A stretch of DNA of 64,000 nt from contig NZ_JACHKA010000001.1 of NCBI RefSeq assembly GCF_014203955.1, positions 1,860,001 through 1,924,000 on the forward strand. The letters run 5' to 3'. Under the pieces are notes generated by a model. It was not told the origin of the DNA. It saw nothing but the letters and a program-made list of their open reading frames with translations, and ran no database searches. Both the position numbers and the translations under genes were made by a program. Shown piece after piece: positions 54,449 through 64,000 of this stretch. This stretch comes from Sphingobium lignivorans (lineage in GTDB: Bacteria > Pseudomonadota > Alphaproteobacteria > Sphingomonadales > Sphingomonadaceae). Each line of letters starts with the position of its first letter. The first letter of the stretch is position 1.

Positions 54449-55369
54449 ATGCCGGATACGGAAACCAAGCCGCTGAGTTTTCAGCAACTGATCCTGAAGC
54501 TGCATGCCTATTGGGCGGCGCGGGGATGCGTCATCCTGCAGCCGTTCGACATGGAAGTCGGCGCGGGCACTTTCCATCCGGCCACGACGCTGCGCAGCCT
54601 CGGCCCCGACCCGTGGAACTGCGCCTATGTGCAGCCCTCGCGCCGGCCGACAGACGGGCGCTATGGCGAGAATCCGAACCGGCTCCAGCATTATTACCAG
54701 TATCAGGTCATCATGAAGCCGAGCCCGCCGGACCTTCAGGGGCTTTATCTCGGCTCGCTCGAGGCGATCGGCATCGATCCGCTGCTGCATGACATCCGCT
54801 TCGTGGAGGACGACTGGGAAAGCCCGACCCTCGGCGCGTGGGGACTGGGCTGGGAAGTCTGGTGCGACGGCATGGAAGTCACTCAGTTCACTTATTTCCA
54901 GCAGATGGGCGGCTTTGACTGCAAGCCGGTCGCCGGCGAGCTGACCTACGGGCTGGAACGGCTCGCCATGTACATCCAGGGCGTGGACAGCGTGTACGAC
55001 CTTGTCTTCAACGACGCGGTGGGGGACCGTCCGGCCGTGACCTATGGCGATGTGTTCCTCGCCAACGAGCAGCAGATGTCGAAATGGAATTTCGAGGTGG
55101 CGGACACCGAGAAGCTGCTCCGCTGGTTCCGGGACTGCGAGGCGGAATGCCAGGCTTCGATCGCGGCGCAGGTGCCGCTCGCGGCCTATGAGCAGGCGAT
55201 CAAGGCCAGCCATGTCTTCAACCTGCTGCAGGCGCGCGGCGTCATCAGCGTGCAGGAGCGCGCCAGCTATATCGGCCGCGTGCGTGATCTCGCCCGGGGA
55301 AGCTGCGAGGCCTATATCGACGGCAATCGCCCGGATTGGGAAGCCAGATATCCCGGGTGGACGCTCTGA
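54449..55369 (+). CDS. glyQ: Glycyl-tRNA synthetase alpha subunit
   Basis: 306 residues; catalytic subunit of the alpha2-beta2 bacterial glycyl-tRNA synthetase. Class II motifs are clear: [60 protein letters not shown], and [17 protein letters not shown]. Its TGA overlaps the glyS ATG by one base (TGATG), so the subunits are coupled. Confidence 0.97.
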   Translation: MPDTETKPLSFQQLILKLHAYWAARGCVILQPFDMEVGAGTFHPATTLRSLGPDPWNCAYVQPSRRPTDGRYGENPNRLQHYYQYQVIMKPSPPDLQGLYLGSLEAIGIDPLLHDIRFVEDDWESPTLGAWGLGWEVWCDGMEVTQFTYFQQMGGFDCKPVAGELTYGLERLAMYIQGVDSVYDLVFNDAVGDRPAVTYGDVFLANEQQMSKWNFEVADTEKLLRWFRDCEAECQASIAAQVPLAAYEQAIKASHVFNLLQARGVISVQERASYIGRVRDLARGSCEAYIDGNRPDWEARYPGWTL

Positions 55370-57510
55370 TGGCCAATTTCCTTCTTGAACTGCGCTGCGA
55401 GGAAATCCCGGCGCGCATGCAGGCCAAGGCGAGCGAGGATCTTGCCCGCCTGTTCCGCGACAAGCTCGCCGAGAGCGGACTACGGCCGGGCGAAATCATG
55501 TCCTATGTGACGCCGCGCCGCCTTGCGCTCATCGCGCATGACCTGCCGATGGCGACGGACGCGGTGAGCGAAGAGTATAAGGGGCCGCGCACATCGGCGC
55601 CGCCACAGGCGCTGGAAGGCTTCCTGCGCAAGACCGGGTTGACGCAGGACCAGCTTGAGGATCGCGACGGCATCTGGTTCGCGCTGGTCGAGAAGCCCGG
55701 CCGCGCGACGGCGGACGTGCTGGCCGAGGCGATCCCCGCCATCGTGCGCGCTTTCCCCTGGCCCAAGTCGATGCGCTGGGGCGATGCCAGCCTGTCGAGC
55801 GGCAGCCTGCGCTGGGTTCGCCCGCTGCAGGGCATCGTGGCGCTGCTGGGCCATGACGTCGTGCCGTTCGCCATCGAGGGCGTGGCGGCGGGCAATGCCA
55901 CGGTCGGGCACCGCTTCCATTCGCGCGGGCCGGTCACCATCACCTCGCCGGAGGCCTATGTCACGGCGCTGGAACAGGCGCACGTCATCGTCGATCAGGA
56001 ACAGCGCAAGGCAATCATTCGTGGCGAAGCCAACCGGCTGGCGCGCGAGGCGGGGCTGGAGCTGATCCCGGACGAAGGGCTGGTGGCGGAAAATGCCGGA
56101 CTCACCGAATGGCCAGTGCCGCTGCTCGGCCGCTTCGATCCGGCCTTTCTTGAGGTGCCGCCGGAAGTTATCCAGCTAACGCTCCGGATAAACCAGAAAT
56201 ATTTCGTGTTGCGCGATGGCGCAGGCAAGCTCGCCAACGCCTTCATCTGCACCGCCAACATCGTGGCGAGCGATGGCGGCGCGGCGATCGTCGCGGGCAA
56301 TGGCAAGGTGCTGGCCGCGCGGCTCTCCGATGCGCGCTTCTTCTGGGAGCAGGACCGCAAGACCCCGCTCGCGGTGCAGGCGCAGAAGCTCGGGCGGATC
56401 ACGTTCCACGAGAAGCTGGGCACGGTCGCGGACAAGGTCGAGCGCGTGGCGAATCTGGCCGAATGGCTTGCGAGCGAAGGCATCGTTCCCGATTGCGACC
56501 CCGCCCTGGCGCGTCAGGCAGCGGAACTCTGCAAGGCTGACCTTGTCACCGAGATGGTCGGAGAGTTTCCTGAACTTCAGGGGCTTATGGGCGGCTATTA
56601 TGCCCGCGCGGAAGGTCTGCCGGATGCCGTGGCCGATGCGATCCGCGATCATTACAAGCCGGTCGGGCAGGGGGACGACGTTCCGACTGACCCGGTGACG
56701 GTGGCTGTGTCGCTGGCGGACAAGCTGGATACGATCATCGGGTTCTTTGCCATCGATGAGAGACCCACTGGTTCCAAGGATCCCTTCGCTCTCCGACGCG
56801 CCGCCCTGGGCTGCATCGCGATTATGTCGACGGCGGGATTGCGGCTTGGATTGCAGGATGCATTGGGCTGGTGGCGCCATTCGGCAAACCAGACACTCCC
56901 TAACGAAACTTACGATAACCTGCTCGACTTCTTCGCCGACCGCCTCAAGGTGCAGCAGCGCGAAGCGGGTGTCCGCCATGATCTCATCGATGCCGTGTTC
57001 GCACTTGGCGGGGAGGACGATCTGGTTCGGCTGCTGGCGCGGGTGAAGGCGCTGCAGGCCTTTGTCGGCACGCCGGACGGCGCCAATCTGCTCGCCGGAT
57101 ACAAGCGCGCCGCCAACATCCTCAAGAAGGAACGGCCGGAGGGCATCAAGCCGGAAAGCGAAGCCGGGGAGGAAGATCCCGGCGTGGCGCTCACCGACCC
57201 CGACGTGGCGGAAGCGATCCGCGTGCACGACGAGAATGTCGGCCCCGGTTACGAGCCCGAGCCGGCCGAAGCAGCGCTCATGGCCGCGCTCGATGCCGCC
57301 GAGCCGCGCGCCGATGCCGCGATCGAGGCGGAGGACTTCGAGGGCGCCATGGCTGCCCTCGCCACGCTGCGGGCGCCGATCGACGCGTTCTTCGACGCCG
57401 TGACGGTCAATGATCCCGATGAACGGAAACGGAATTCCCGGTTAAACCTGTTGACCCGAATTCGTGCTGCGGTGCACAAAGTCGCCGATTTTTCACGGAT
57501 TGAAAGCTAA
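55369..57510 (+). CDS. glyS: Glycyl-tRNA synthetase beta subunit
   Basis: 713 residues; provides tRNA recognition. The N-terminus NFLLELRCEEIPARMQAKAS is the family signature, followed by VTPRRLALIAHDL, FHEKLGTVADKVERV, LVTEMVGEFPELQGLMGGYY and KLDTIIGFFAIDERPTGSKD; the C-terminal anticodon-binding-like helical domain ends with NSRLNLLTRIRAAVHKVADF. ATG 55369 overlaps the glyQ stop. Confidence 0.97.
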   Translation: MANFLLELRCEEIPARMQAKASEDLARLFRDKLAESGLRPGEIMSYVTPRRLALIAHDLPMATDAVSEEYKGPRTSAPPQALEGFLRKTGLTQDQLEDRDGIWFALVEKPGRATADVLAEAIPAIVRAFPWPKSMRWGDASLSSGSLRWVRPLQGIVALLGHDVVPFAIEGVAAGNATVGHRFHSRGPVTITSPEAYVTALEQAHVIVDQEQRKAIIRGEANRLAREAGLELIPDEGLVAENAGLTEWPVPLLGRFDPAFLEVPPEVIQLTLRINQKYFVLRDGAGKLANAFICTANIVASDGGAAIVAGNGKVLAARLSDARFFWEQDRKTPLAVQAQKLGRITFHEKLGTVADKVERVANLAEWLASEGIVPDCDPALARQAAELCKADLVTEMVGEFPELQGLMGGYYARAEGLPDAVADAIRDHYKPVGQGDDVPTDPVTVAVSLADKLDTIIGFFAIDERPTGSKDPFALRRAALGCIAIMSTAGLRLGLQDALGWWRHSANQTLPNETYDNLLDFFADRLKVQQREAGVRHDLIDAVFALGGEDDLVRLLARVKALQAFVGTPDGANLLAGYKRAANILKKERPEGIKPESEAGEEDPGVALTDPDVAEAIRVHDENVGPGYEPEPAEAALMAALDAAEPRADAAIEAEDFEGAMAALATLRAPIDAFFDAVTVNDPDERKRNSRLNLLTRIRAAVHKVADFSRIES

Positions 57511-57606
57511 AAACACGCAAGCGGACACAGACCCGCATCTCATTGTCTGGACATTGGTCGCCCGGACGAACTCAGGCCATCCTGGCTCAAGAAGGTGGAA
57601 CGGCAG

Positions 57607-60276
<2,670 letters not shown>

Positions 60277-60337
60277 CCGGGCCAAGGCGCAAAAAGGGGT
60301 TGCCATGGGGGAGGGCCGGGACTATCTGCGCCTCTCC

Positions 60338-60358
60338 CGGCTGCCCCACAGGCAGCCC
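60338..60358 (+). terminator. Hairpin after ppdK
   Basis: GGCTGCC (60339-60345) pairs with GGCAGCC (60351-60357) across a 5 nt loop, between ppdK and tRNA-Arg. There is no T-run, so termination is only a possibility. Confidence 0.35.
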
Positions 60359-60372
60359 GGTAAATGGCTCAA

Positions 60373-60449
60373 GCACCCGTAGCTCAGCTGGATAGAGCAT
60401 CAGACTACGAATCTGAGGGTCGGACGTTCGAATCGTTCCGGGTGCGCCA
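60373..60449 (+). tRNA. tRNA-Arg (ACG anticodon)
   Basis: A 77 nt cloverleaf: acceptor GCACCCG pairs with CGGGTGC, D-arm TAGCTCAGCTGGATAGAGCA, anticodon loop CTACGAA with anticodon ACG (read as ICG after deamination), T-loop GTTCGAATC, and encoded CCA at 60447-60449. Confidence 0.96.
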
Positions 60450-60536
60450 TTTCCCAATGACTTAGCGGCGATAGATAAGGGCAGGGCTCCAGCCGTATAA
60501 CATTCTGGCTAACTTGCCCGGACATGTCAGGTCTCG

Positions 60537-61019
60537 ATGCCCGCTTTTCATCACGACGACATTGTTCGCGTCATCCCGCCGTTTCACCGCGACGTTATGC
60601 TCGATCTGATCCTCGCCTGGGCGGAAGTAGACGTCGCGCTGAAGTTGCTCCTGTCCAAAGTCCTGAACGTTGGAATGTCTGATGGGGCCGACCTGATCGG
60701 ACGAATGCCGGCATCCGCCGTGCTGGCCCAAATTCGGAAGGCTGCTGCGGCGAACAGCGCGTCGCTAGAAGTGCTGAAACTGATCCGGGGGCATCGCCGC
60801 CAATACGATAAACACGCCAAACCGAGGAATTTGATCGCCCACTCTAAATGCGTCGGATACTGGATCGTCGATCCCAACTACCTCGTATTTACCAGCTTCG
60901 AGAAAACCGCGGAGGGCGAGCTGGCCGTTGATCGCACTCCGTTGGAAGAGATGCGGAGGAGCCATCGATGGGCTTTGGCCATGACAGCTATGGCAATGCG
61001 CATTGTGGATCTGAATTAG
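60537..61019 (+). CDS. Hypothetical protein with HEPN-like RX4H motif
   Basis: 160 residues, mostly helical. Residues 91-106 (DKHAKPRNLIAHSKCV) contain Arg97-Asn-x3-His102, the RX4H signature of HEPN RNases, preceded by helices (DLILAWAEVDVALKLLLSKV, AQIRKAAAANSASLEVLKLI) as expected for that fold. No nucleotidyltransferase (MNT) partner is next to it, so it is not a standard toxin pair. It stands alone 87 bp after tRNA-Arg, a position often filled by acquired genes. HEPN assignment is from the motif only; it could be a non-catalytic relative. Confidence 0.6.
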   Translation: MPAFHHDDIVRVIPPFHRDVMLDLILAWAEVDVALKLLLSKVLNVGMSDGADLIGRMPASAVLAQIRKAAAANSASLEVLKLIRGHRRQYDKHAKPRNLIAHSKCVGYWIVDPNYLVFTSFEKTAEGELAVDRTPLEEMRRSHRWALAMTAMAMRIVDLN

Positions 61020-61118
61020 CGCACTCAAAAGAATCACCCCGGCCTTTCGACCACGGCGCTGCTCCTGGCCGCTTCCCTTTCGGGATGGCTCTTCCTTTTA
61101 TTCAGGGCTTGAGTGCAG

Positions 61119-61150
61119 CGCGCCGCCGGGCGTGGGGTCCCGGCGGCGCG
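61119..61150 (-). terminator. Strong hairpin downstream of sciP
   Basis: CGCGCCGCCGGG (61119-61130) pairs perfectly with CCCGGCGGCGCG (61139-61150) across an 8 nt loop, starting 6 nt after the sciP stop. Confidence 0.6.
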
Positions 61151-61156
61151 TCTCTG

Positions 61157-61483
61157 TCAGGCGGCCCAGCCGAAACGCTGGCTGCGTTCCTGCAGGTCAC
61201 GATAGTGCTGGATGCGGGTCTGCCGCAGGCCGGCGAGGCCGAAACGCTCGACGGCACGCTGCCAGCTCGCGAACTCCTCGACGGAGAGATTGTAAAGCGA
61301 CATGACCTCATCGGCGGTCATCAGACCACCGTTGACGGCCGCGACCACTTCCGCTTTGCGGCGGGGTGTCCACTGGCTGTCTGGCGCGGGCAGATCTTCC
61401 CGGCCGATGAGCTCACCGAGCGGTCCGATGACACGATCGGCAGAGGTAACACGTTGATTTCTTTCGAAGGGGACGACATTCAT
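61157..61483 (-). CDS. sciP: CtrA inhibitor SciP (DUF1153)
   Basis: 108 residues. The conserved core WTPRRKAEVVAAVNGGLMTA, then DEVMSLYNLSVEEFASWQRA and FGLAGLRQTRIQHYRDLQ, is the DUF1153/SciP helix-turn-helix that binds and blocks the cell-cycle regulator CtrA in Caulobacter. ATG 61483 is chosen because AAAGGA lies 8 nt upstream; a GTG two codons earlier is too close to it. A TTAA-N7-TTTA element upstream resembles a CtrA site. The role in this organism is inferred. Confidence 0.9.
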   Translation of the reverse strand: MNVVPFERNQRVTSADRVIGPLGELIGREDLPAPDSQWTPRRKAEVVAAVNGGLMTADEVMSLYNLSVEEFASWQRAVERFGLAGLRQTRIQHYRDLQERSQRFGWAA

Positions 61484-61533
61484 GGCCACGATCCTTTGTC
61501 TTTTGCCATGACGTCAATTTTCGGCAATCCCGG

Positions 61534-61548
61534 TAAAAAAGCTGTTAA
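61534..61548 (-). promoter_or_regulatory. CtrA-box-like element upstream of sciP
   Basis: Minus strand: TTAA-N7-TTTA, one mismatch from the CtrA consensus TTAA-N7-TTAA, 51 bp before the sciP start. Another TTAA lies at 61564-61567. Control of sciP by CtrA is known in Caulobacter; here it is inferred. Confidence 0.35.
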
Positions 61549-61611
61549 CCATGCTCTAGGTAATTAACCGGATATTCTCGGTTCGTCGCAAATTGCGCCC
61601 TAGGGGCGCCC

Positions 61612-61755
61612 CTAGCGCCGGAGCAGGCCCATCGCGATCGCCAGGGCGATGCCGATACCAATCCCCGCGATGATATTATCCATGGCAAGGCCGATTGCCA
61701 CGCCGAGCGCAAGCCCGACGCCAATCCCGACCGCGCTCCTGTTCCAACCGCCCAT
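61612..61755 (-). CDS. 47-residue glycine-zipper membrane peptide
   Basis: A short frame encodes a protein starting MGGWNRSAVG, with two glycine-zipper hydrophobic segments (GIGVGLALGVAIGLAMD and IIAGIGIGIALAIAMGLL) ending in Arg-Arg. Alternating Gly and aliphatic residues in two helices separated by Asp-Asn is typical of small inner-membrane proteins that oligomerise. GGAG lies about 9 nt before ATG 61755. Its stop overlaps a perfect 16 bp palindrome (CTAGGGGCGCCCCTAG, 61600-61615). Function is unknown. Confidence 0.6.
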   Translation of the reverse strand: MGGWNRSAVGIGVGLALGVAIGLAMDNIIAGIGIGIALAIAMGLLRR

Positions 61756-61819
61756 GATCCGCGCTCCGCTGGCATCCATCAGAGACACAATGCCTTGCTG
61801 TGCGGATCGATCCGACAGT

Positions 61820-62320
61820 TCAGCGGCGGATGACCAGCGAATCGGGCCGTTTGCGGGGCACCCATTCGCCGCGGCCGGGGAAATTCTTCAGCACTTCGCC
61901 ATCCCACAAGCGCACGGTGCGCCGATGGAAACGCCACTGGCCATCCTCGCCCTTCACCGCATGATCGTCATACCAGCCGGTGAATCGCAGCAGATAGGGC
62001 GGCTCGCCCTCGCACTCGGTGACGATGGCGAAGGAGCGCATCTTCACCGAGCCGTCCGGCTGAGGTTTGAACTGGGTTTGCGTCACATGATGCTGACGGC
62101 CGGGAAAGCCCGCTGCGTTGCGATAATGTTCGGCAATGCCGCGAATACCCTCATGTCCGTCCCAGATGTCCGGATCCTCAAACACTTCCTCAACCATGCG
62201 GGCGTCCGGCGTAAAGCAGGCGACCAGCGCCTCGACATCGCCGGTGTCCAGCGCCCAGCTATAATCGGCGATGAGATCCTGAAGGCCGATCCTGTCCTCG
62301 ATAGGCAATGTCATCCGCAT
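61820..62320 (-). CDS. SnoaL-like / NTF2-fold protein
   Basis: 166 residues with the alpha/beta cone fold of SnoaL_4 proteins: DRIGLQDLIADYSWALDTGD, VEALVACFTPDARMVEE, HEGIRGIAEHYRNAAG, QHHVTQTQF and the C-terminal WRFHRRTVRLWDGEVLKNFP. Members include ring-hydroxylating dioxygenase beta-like subunits, dehydratases and isomerases; there is no partner gene to tell which. ATG 62320 is used (AGGGAGAGG just before it); ATG 62314 is also possible. Confidence 0.75.
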   Translation of the reverse strand: MRMTLPIEDRIGLQDLIADYSWALDTGDVEALVACFTPDARMVEEVFEDPDIWDGHEGIRGIAEHYRNAAGFPGRQHHVTQTQFKPQPDGSVKMRSFAIVTECEGEPPYLLRFTGWYDDHAVKGEDGQWRFHRRTVRLWDGEVLKNFPGRGEWVPRKRPDSLVIRR

Positions 62321-62578
62321 CCTCTCCCTGGTTGACCGGTCGTGCCGGCCCCGCTGGCATGGCGACAATTTAGTACAAGTTCAATGATTGTCGCGGCCGG
62401 CGATTTCCGGCAATCGCGCCGCGATTTGCCGTCATTTTCCTGCACGTGCCGACCGCGCCGACGATCTCGCCGGGCAAGCGCCGATCATGGTCGCGCCGCG
62501 CGGTCCGGTCAGGGAAGTGACAGCTTTCACCGATTATCGCATTCCGGACACCACTCACCAGCGAGGCTGATCCTGCCC

Positions 62579-64000
62579 ATGAACCATTCGTTCCGTTTCT
62601 CCGCCATGATCCTGGCCACGGCATCTTTCGGCGCCTTGGCCGGGGCAGAGGCCAGTGCCCAGACGCTTGACGAGAAGGAAACGGAGCAGACGGACGGGAC
62701 GATGTTGCCGCCGGTAGGGGCGGGCACCAGCGGGGAATTCGGCGACGAAGAGGAGATCGTCGTGACCGGTGCGCGCGAACGCGGCGCGGTGGTCGGCGAC
62801 ACCAAACCCGAGCAGCAGTTCCACGCGGCGGATATCCGCGCGCTGGGCGTCAGCACGATCAGCGATCTGCTGACCGAACTCGGGCCGCAATTGCAGAGCG
62901 CGAGCGGCAAGCCCCCGGTGACGCTGCTGGAAGGCCGGCGCATCGCCAGCTTTCGCGAGATCGCCTCGCTGCCTGCCGAGGCGATTGCCCGCGTCGACAT
63001 CCTGCCCGAGGAAGTGGGGCTGCGCTACGGATACAGCGCAGACCAGAAGGTGATGAACATCGTCCTGCGCCAGCGTTTCCGTGCCTTCACCGGTGAGGCG
63101 GGCACGCGGCTCCCGACTGCGGGCGGCGCAGCTACGCTGGAGGCAGAGGGTGGCTTCCTCGCCATCCGCAATGGCCAGCGCGTGAACATCTCGGCGGAAT
63201 GGACGCAGACCAACGGCCTGCTGGAATCGGATCGCGGACTCACCCGGCCGGAAAGCCCCGCCCGCTCGCTCGTTCCGCAGCGTGACCAATTGACCATCAA
63301 CGGCAGCTATTATCGCCCGCTGAGCGAGCGCACGCATGCGACCTTGAGCGCCGAGATCGGCACGACCGGCAGCGAGAGCGATGTCGGCCTCGCCTTGCCC
63401 GGCGTTACCATCCCCGGTGGCACGCTTTATGCCGGTGGCCCCGAGGACAGCATCGTCTATCCGACCGGCCCCGGCATCGGTGCTCTCGGCCGCTCGTCGA
63501 GCACGCAGAATGGCGAGATCGGCCTGACGATCAACGCGCAGCGCAGCTCGGGGCAATGGACGCTGACCGCCAATTACGCCCGGCAGGAATCGCGCGGCAT
63601 CACGGCCCGGCCCTTCGACCTCACCGCTTATGCGCAGGCGGTCGCGGCGGGCGATCCGACCGCCGACCCTCTGCTGCCGCTGGCGGGCAACTGGCTGGTC
63701 GGCCGGCCCGCGGACGAGACGCGCAGCACGCGCGACACCGCCAATGTCGACCTGCTCTACAATCGTTCGCTATTTCGGCTGCCGGCGGGCGATGTCGCGG
63801 CGACGGCGCGGGTCAGCGGTTCGACCCTGCGGATCGACAACAGCCTCGACCGCGATCTCGTCCTTACCCGGCGAAATCTCGCGCGGGATGCCGCCAGCGG
63901 CGCGCTGACGCTGGAAATCCCCCTCACGTCGGCTTCGAGCCCGATCGGCCGCCTCTCTGCCAATGCGAGCGGCGGGGTGGAGCATCTCTCCGACGCGGGG
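62579..64000 (+). CDS. TonB-dependent receptor-like protein (partial, runs past window end)
   Basis: 474 codons are visible. A signal peptide (RFSAMILATASFGALAGAEA) is followed by an acidic linker, the TonB-box-like EEEIVVTGARERG, and a compact plug (DIRALGVSTISDLLTELGPQ, VTLLEGRRIASFREIASLPA, RVDILPEEVGLRYGYSADQK). Barrel strands follow (VNISAEWTQTNGLLE and others). The usual VRG and YGSNA-type plug motifs are reduced, placing it in a sphingomonad-rich subgroup of unknown ligand. The C-terminus lies beyond 64000. Confidence 0.78.
   Translation, partial: MNHSFRFSAMILATASFGALAGAEASAQTLDEKETEQTDGTMLPPVGAGTSGEFGDEEEIVVTGARERGAVVGDTKPEQQFHAADIRALGVSTISDLLTELGPQLQSASGKPPVTLLEGRRIASFREIASLPAEAIARVDILPEEVGLRYGYSADQKVMNIVLRQRFRAFTGEAGTRLPTAGGAATLEAEGGFLAIRNGQRVNISAEWTQTNGLLESDRGLTRPESPARSLVPQRDQLTINGSYYRPLSERTHATLSAEIGTTGSESDVGLALPGVTIPGGTLYAGGPEDSIVYPTGPGIGALGRSSSTQNGEIGLTINAQRSSGQWTLTANYARQESRGITARPFDLTAYAQAVAAGDPTADPLLPLAGNWLVGRPADETRSTRDTANVDLLYNRSLFRLPAGDVAATARVSGSTLRIDNSLDRDLVLTRRNLARDAASGALTLEIPLTSASSPIGRLSANASGGVEHLSDAG

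Overview
This 64 kb window is chromosomal DNA of an alphaproteobacterium, most likely a sphingomonad (Sphingomonas, Sphingobium or Novosphingobium type). The grounds are uniformly high GC, five TonB-dependent receptors, a SciP (CtrA inhibitor) gene, the mreBCD-mrdA-rodA cell-shape operon and two Tat-exported phosphatases. Most genes are standard and well packed, and stop/start overlaps are frequent.

Layout. 1-2.0 kb: 4-hydroxybenzoate hydroxylase (pobA, cut by the window edge), divergent from an AraC-type regulator. 2.0-4.4 kb: PEP synthase. 4.7-10.6 kb: a complete Mrp/Mnh multisubunit Na+/H+ antiporter operon (A with fused B, then C, D, E, F, G). 10.7-18.9 kb: two metal-uptake units, each a TonB receptor plus a PepSY membrane protein. 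The first is preceded by a DUF2946 protein, a frameshifted DUF2244 gene and a small membrane protein; the second has a Fur-like palindrome upstream. A 170 bp MITE-like repeat lies between the two PepSY genes.

19.1-28.3 kb: the most interesting block. It has an OPA-type MFS transporter, an iron alcohol dehydrogenase coupled to phosphonoacetaldehyde hydrolase (PhnX), a divergent LysR regulator, a large TonB receptor and an exported NPP-type phosphodiesterase. PhoB-box-like direct repeats precede the phnX operon and the transporter. I read it as a phosphate-starvation system that takes up and breaks down a phosphonate, possibly an ester. 28.3-30.6 kb: a ZnuD-like zinc receptor with a His-rich loop and a Zur-like half-site.

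30.6-33.4 kb: a small decayed island on the 3' side of tRNA-Lys, with a possible phage fragment, a TOPRIM-like gene remnant and an intact IS3-family element. 33.8-39.5 kb: rodA, mrdA, mreD, mreC, mreB. 39.6-45.2 kb: mutL, a MaoC-like hydratase, PhoD, a group II truncated globin and ychF. 45.4-50.0 kb: an unknown exported MORN-repeat protein, PhoX lipoprotein phosphatase with a good Pho box, and an RlpA lipoprotein. 50.1-54.3 kb: pth, rplY (ctc), a PAS-receiver protein and two tandem TraB/GumN proteins. 54.4-60.4 kb: glyQ, glyS, ppdK and tRNA-Arg. 60.5-64 kb: a HEPN-like protein, sciP, a 47-residue glycine-zipper peptide, a SnoaL-like protein and the start of another TonB receptor.

Recurring theme: phosphorus scavenging (PhoX, PhoD, NPP phosphodiesterase, phosphonate cluster) and trace-metal acquisition (iron/copper-type receptors, zinc receptor). 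PpsA and PPDK both provide PEP from pyruvate. All names rest on reading the translated sequence; no database search was run.
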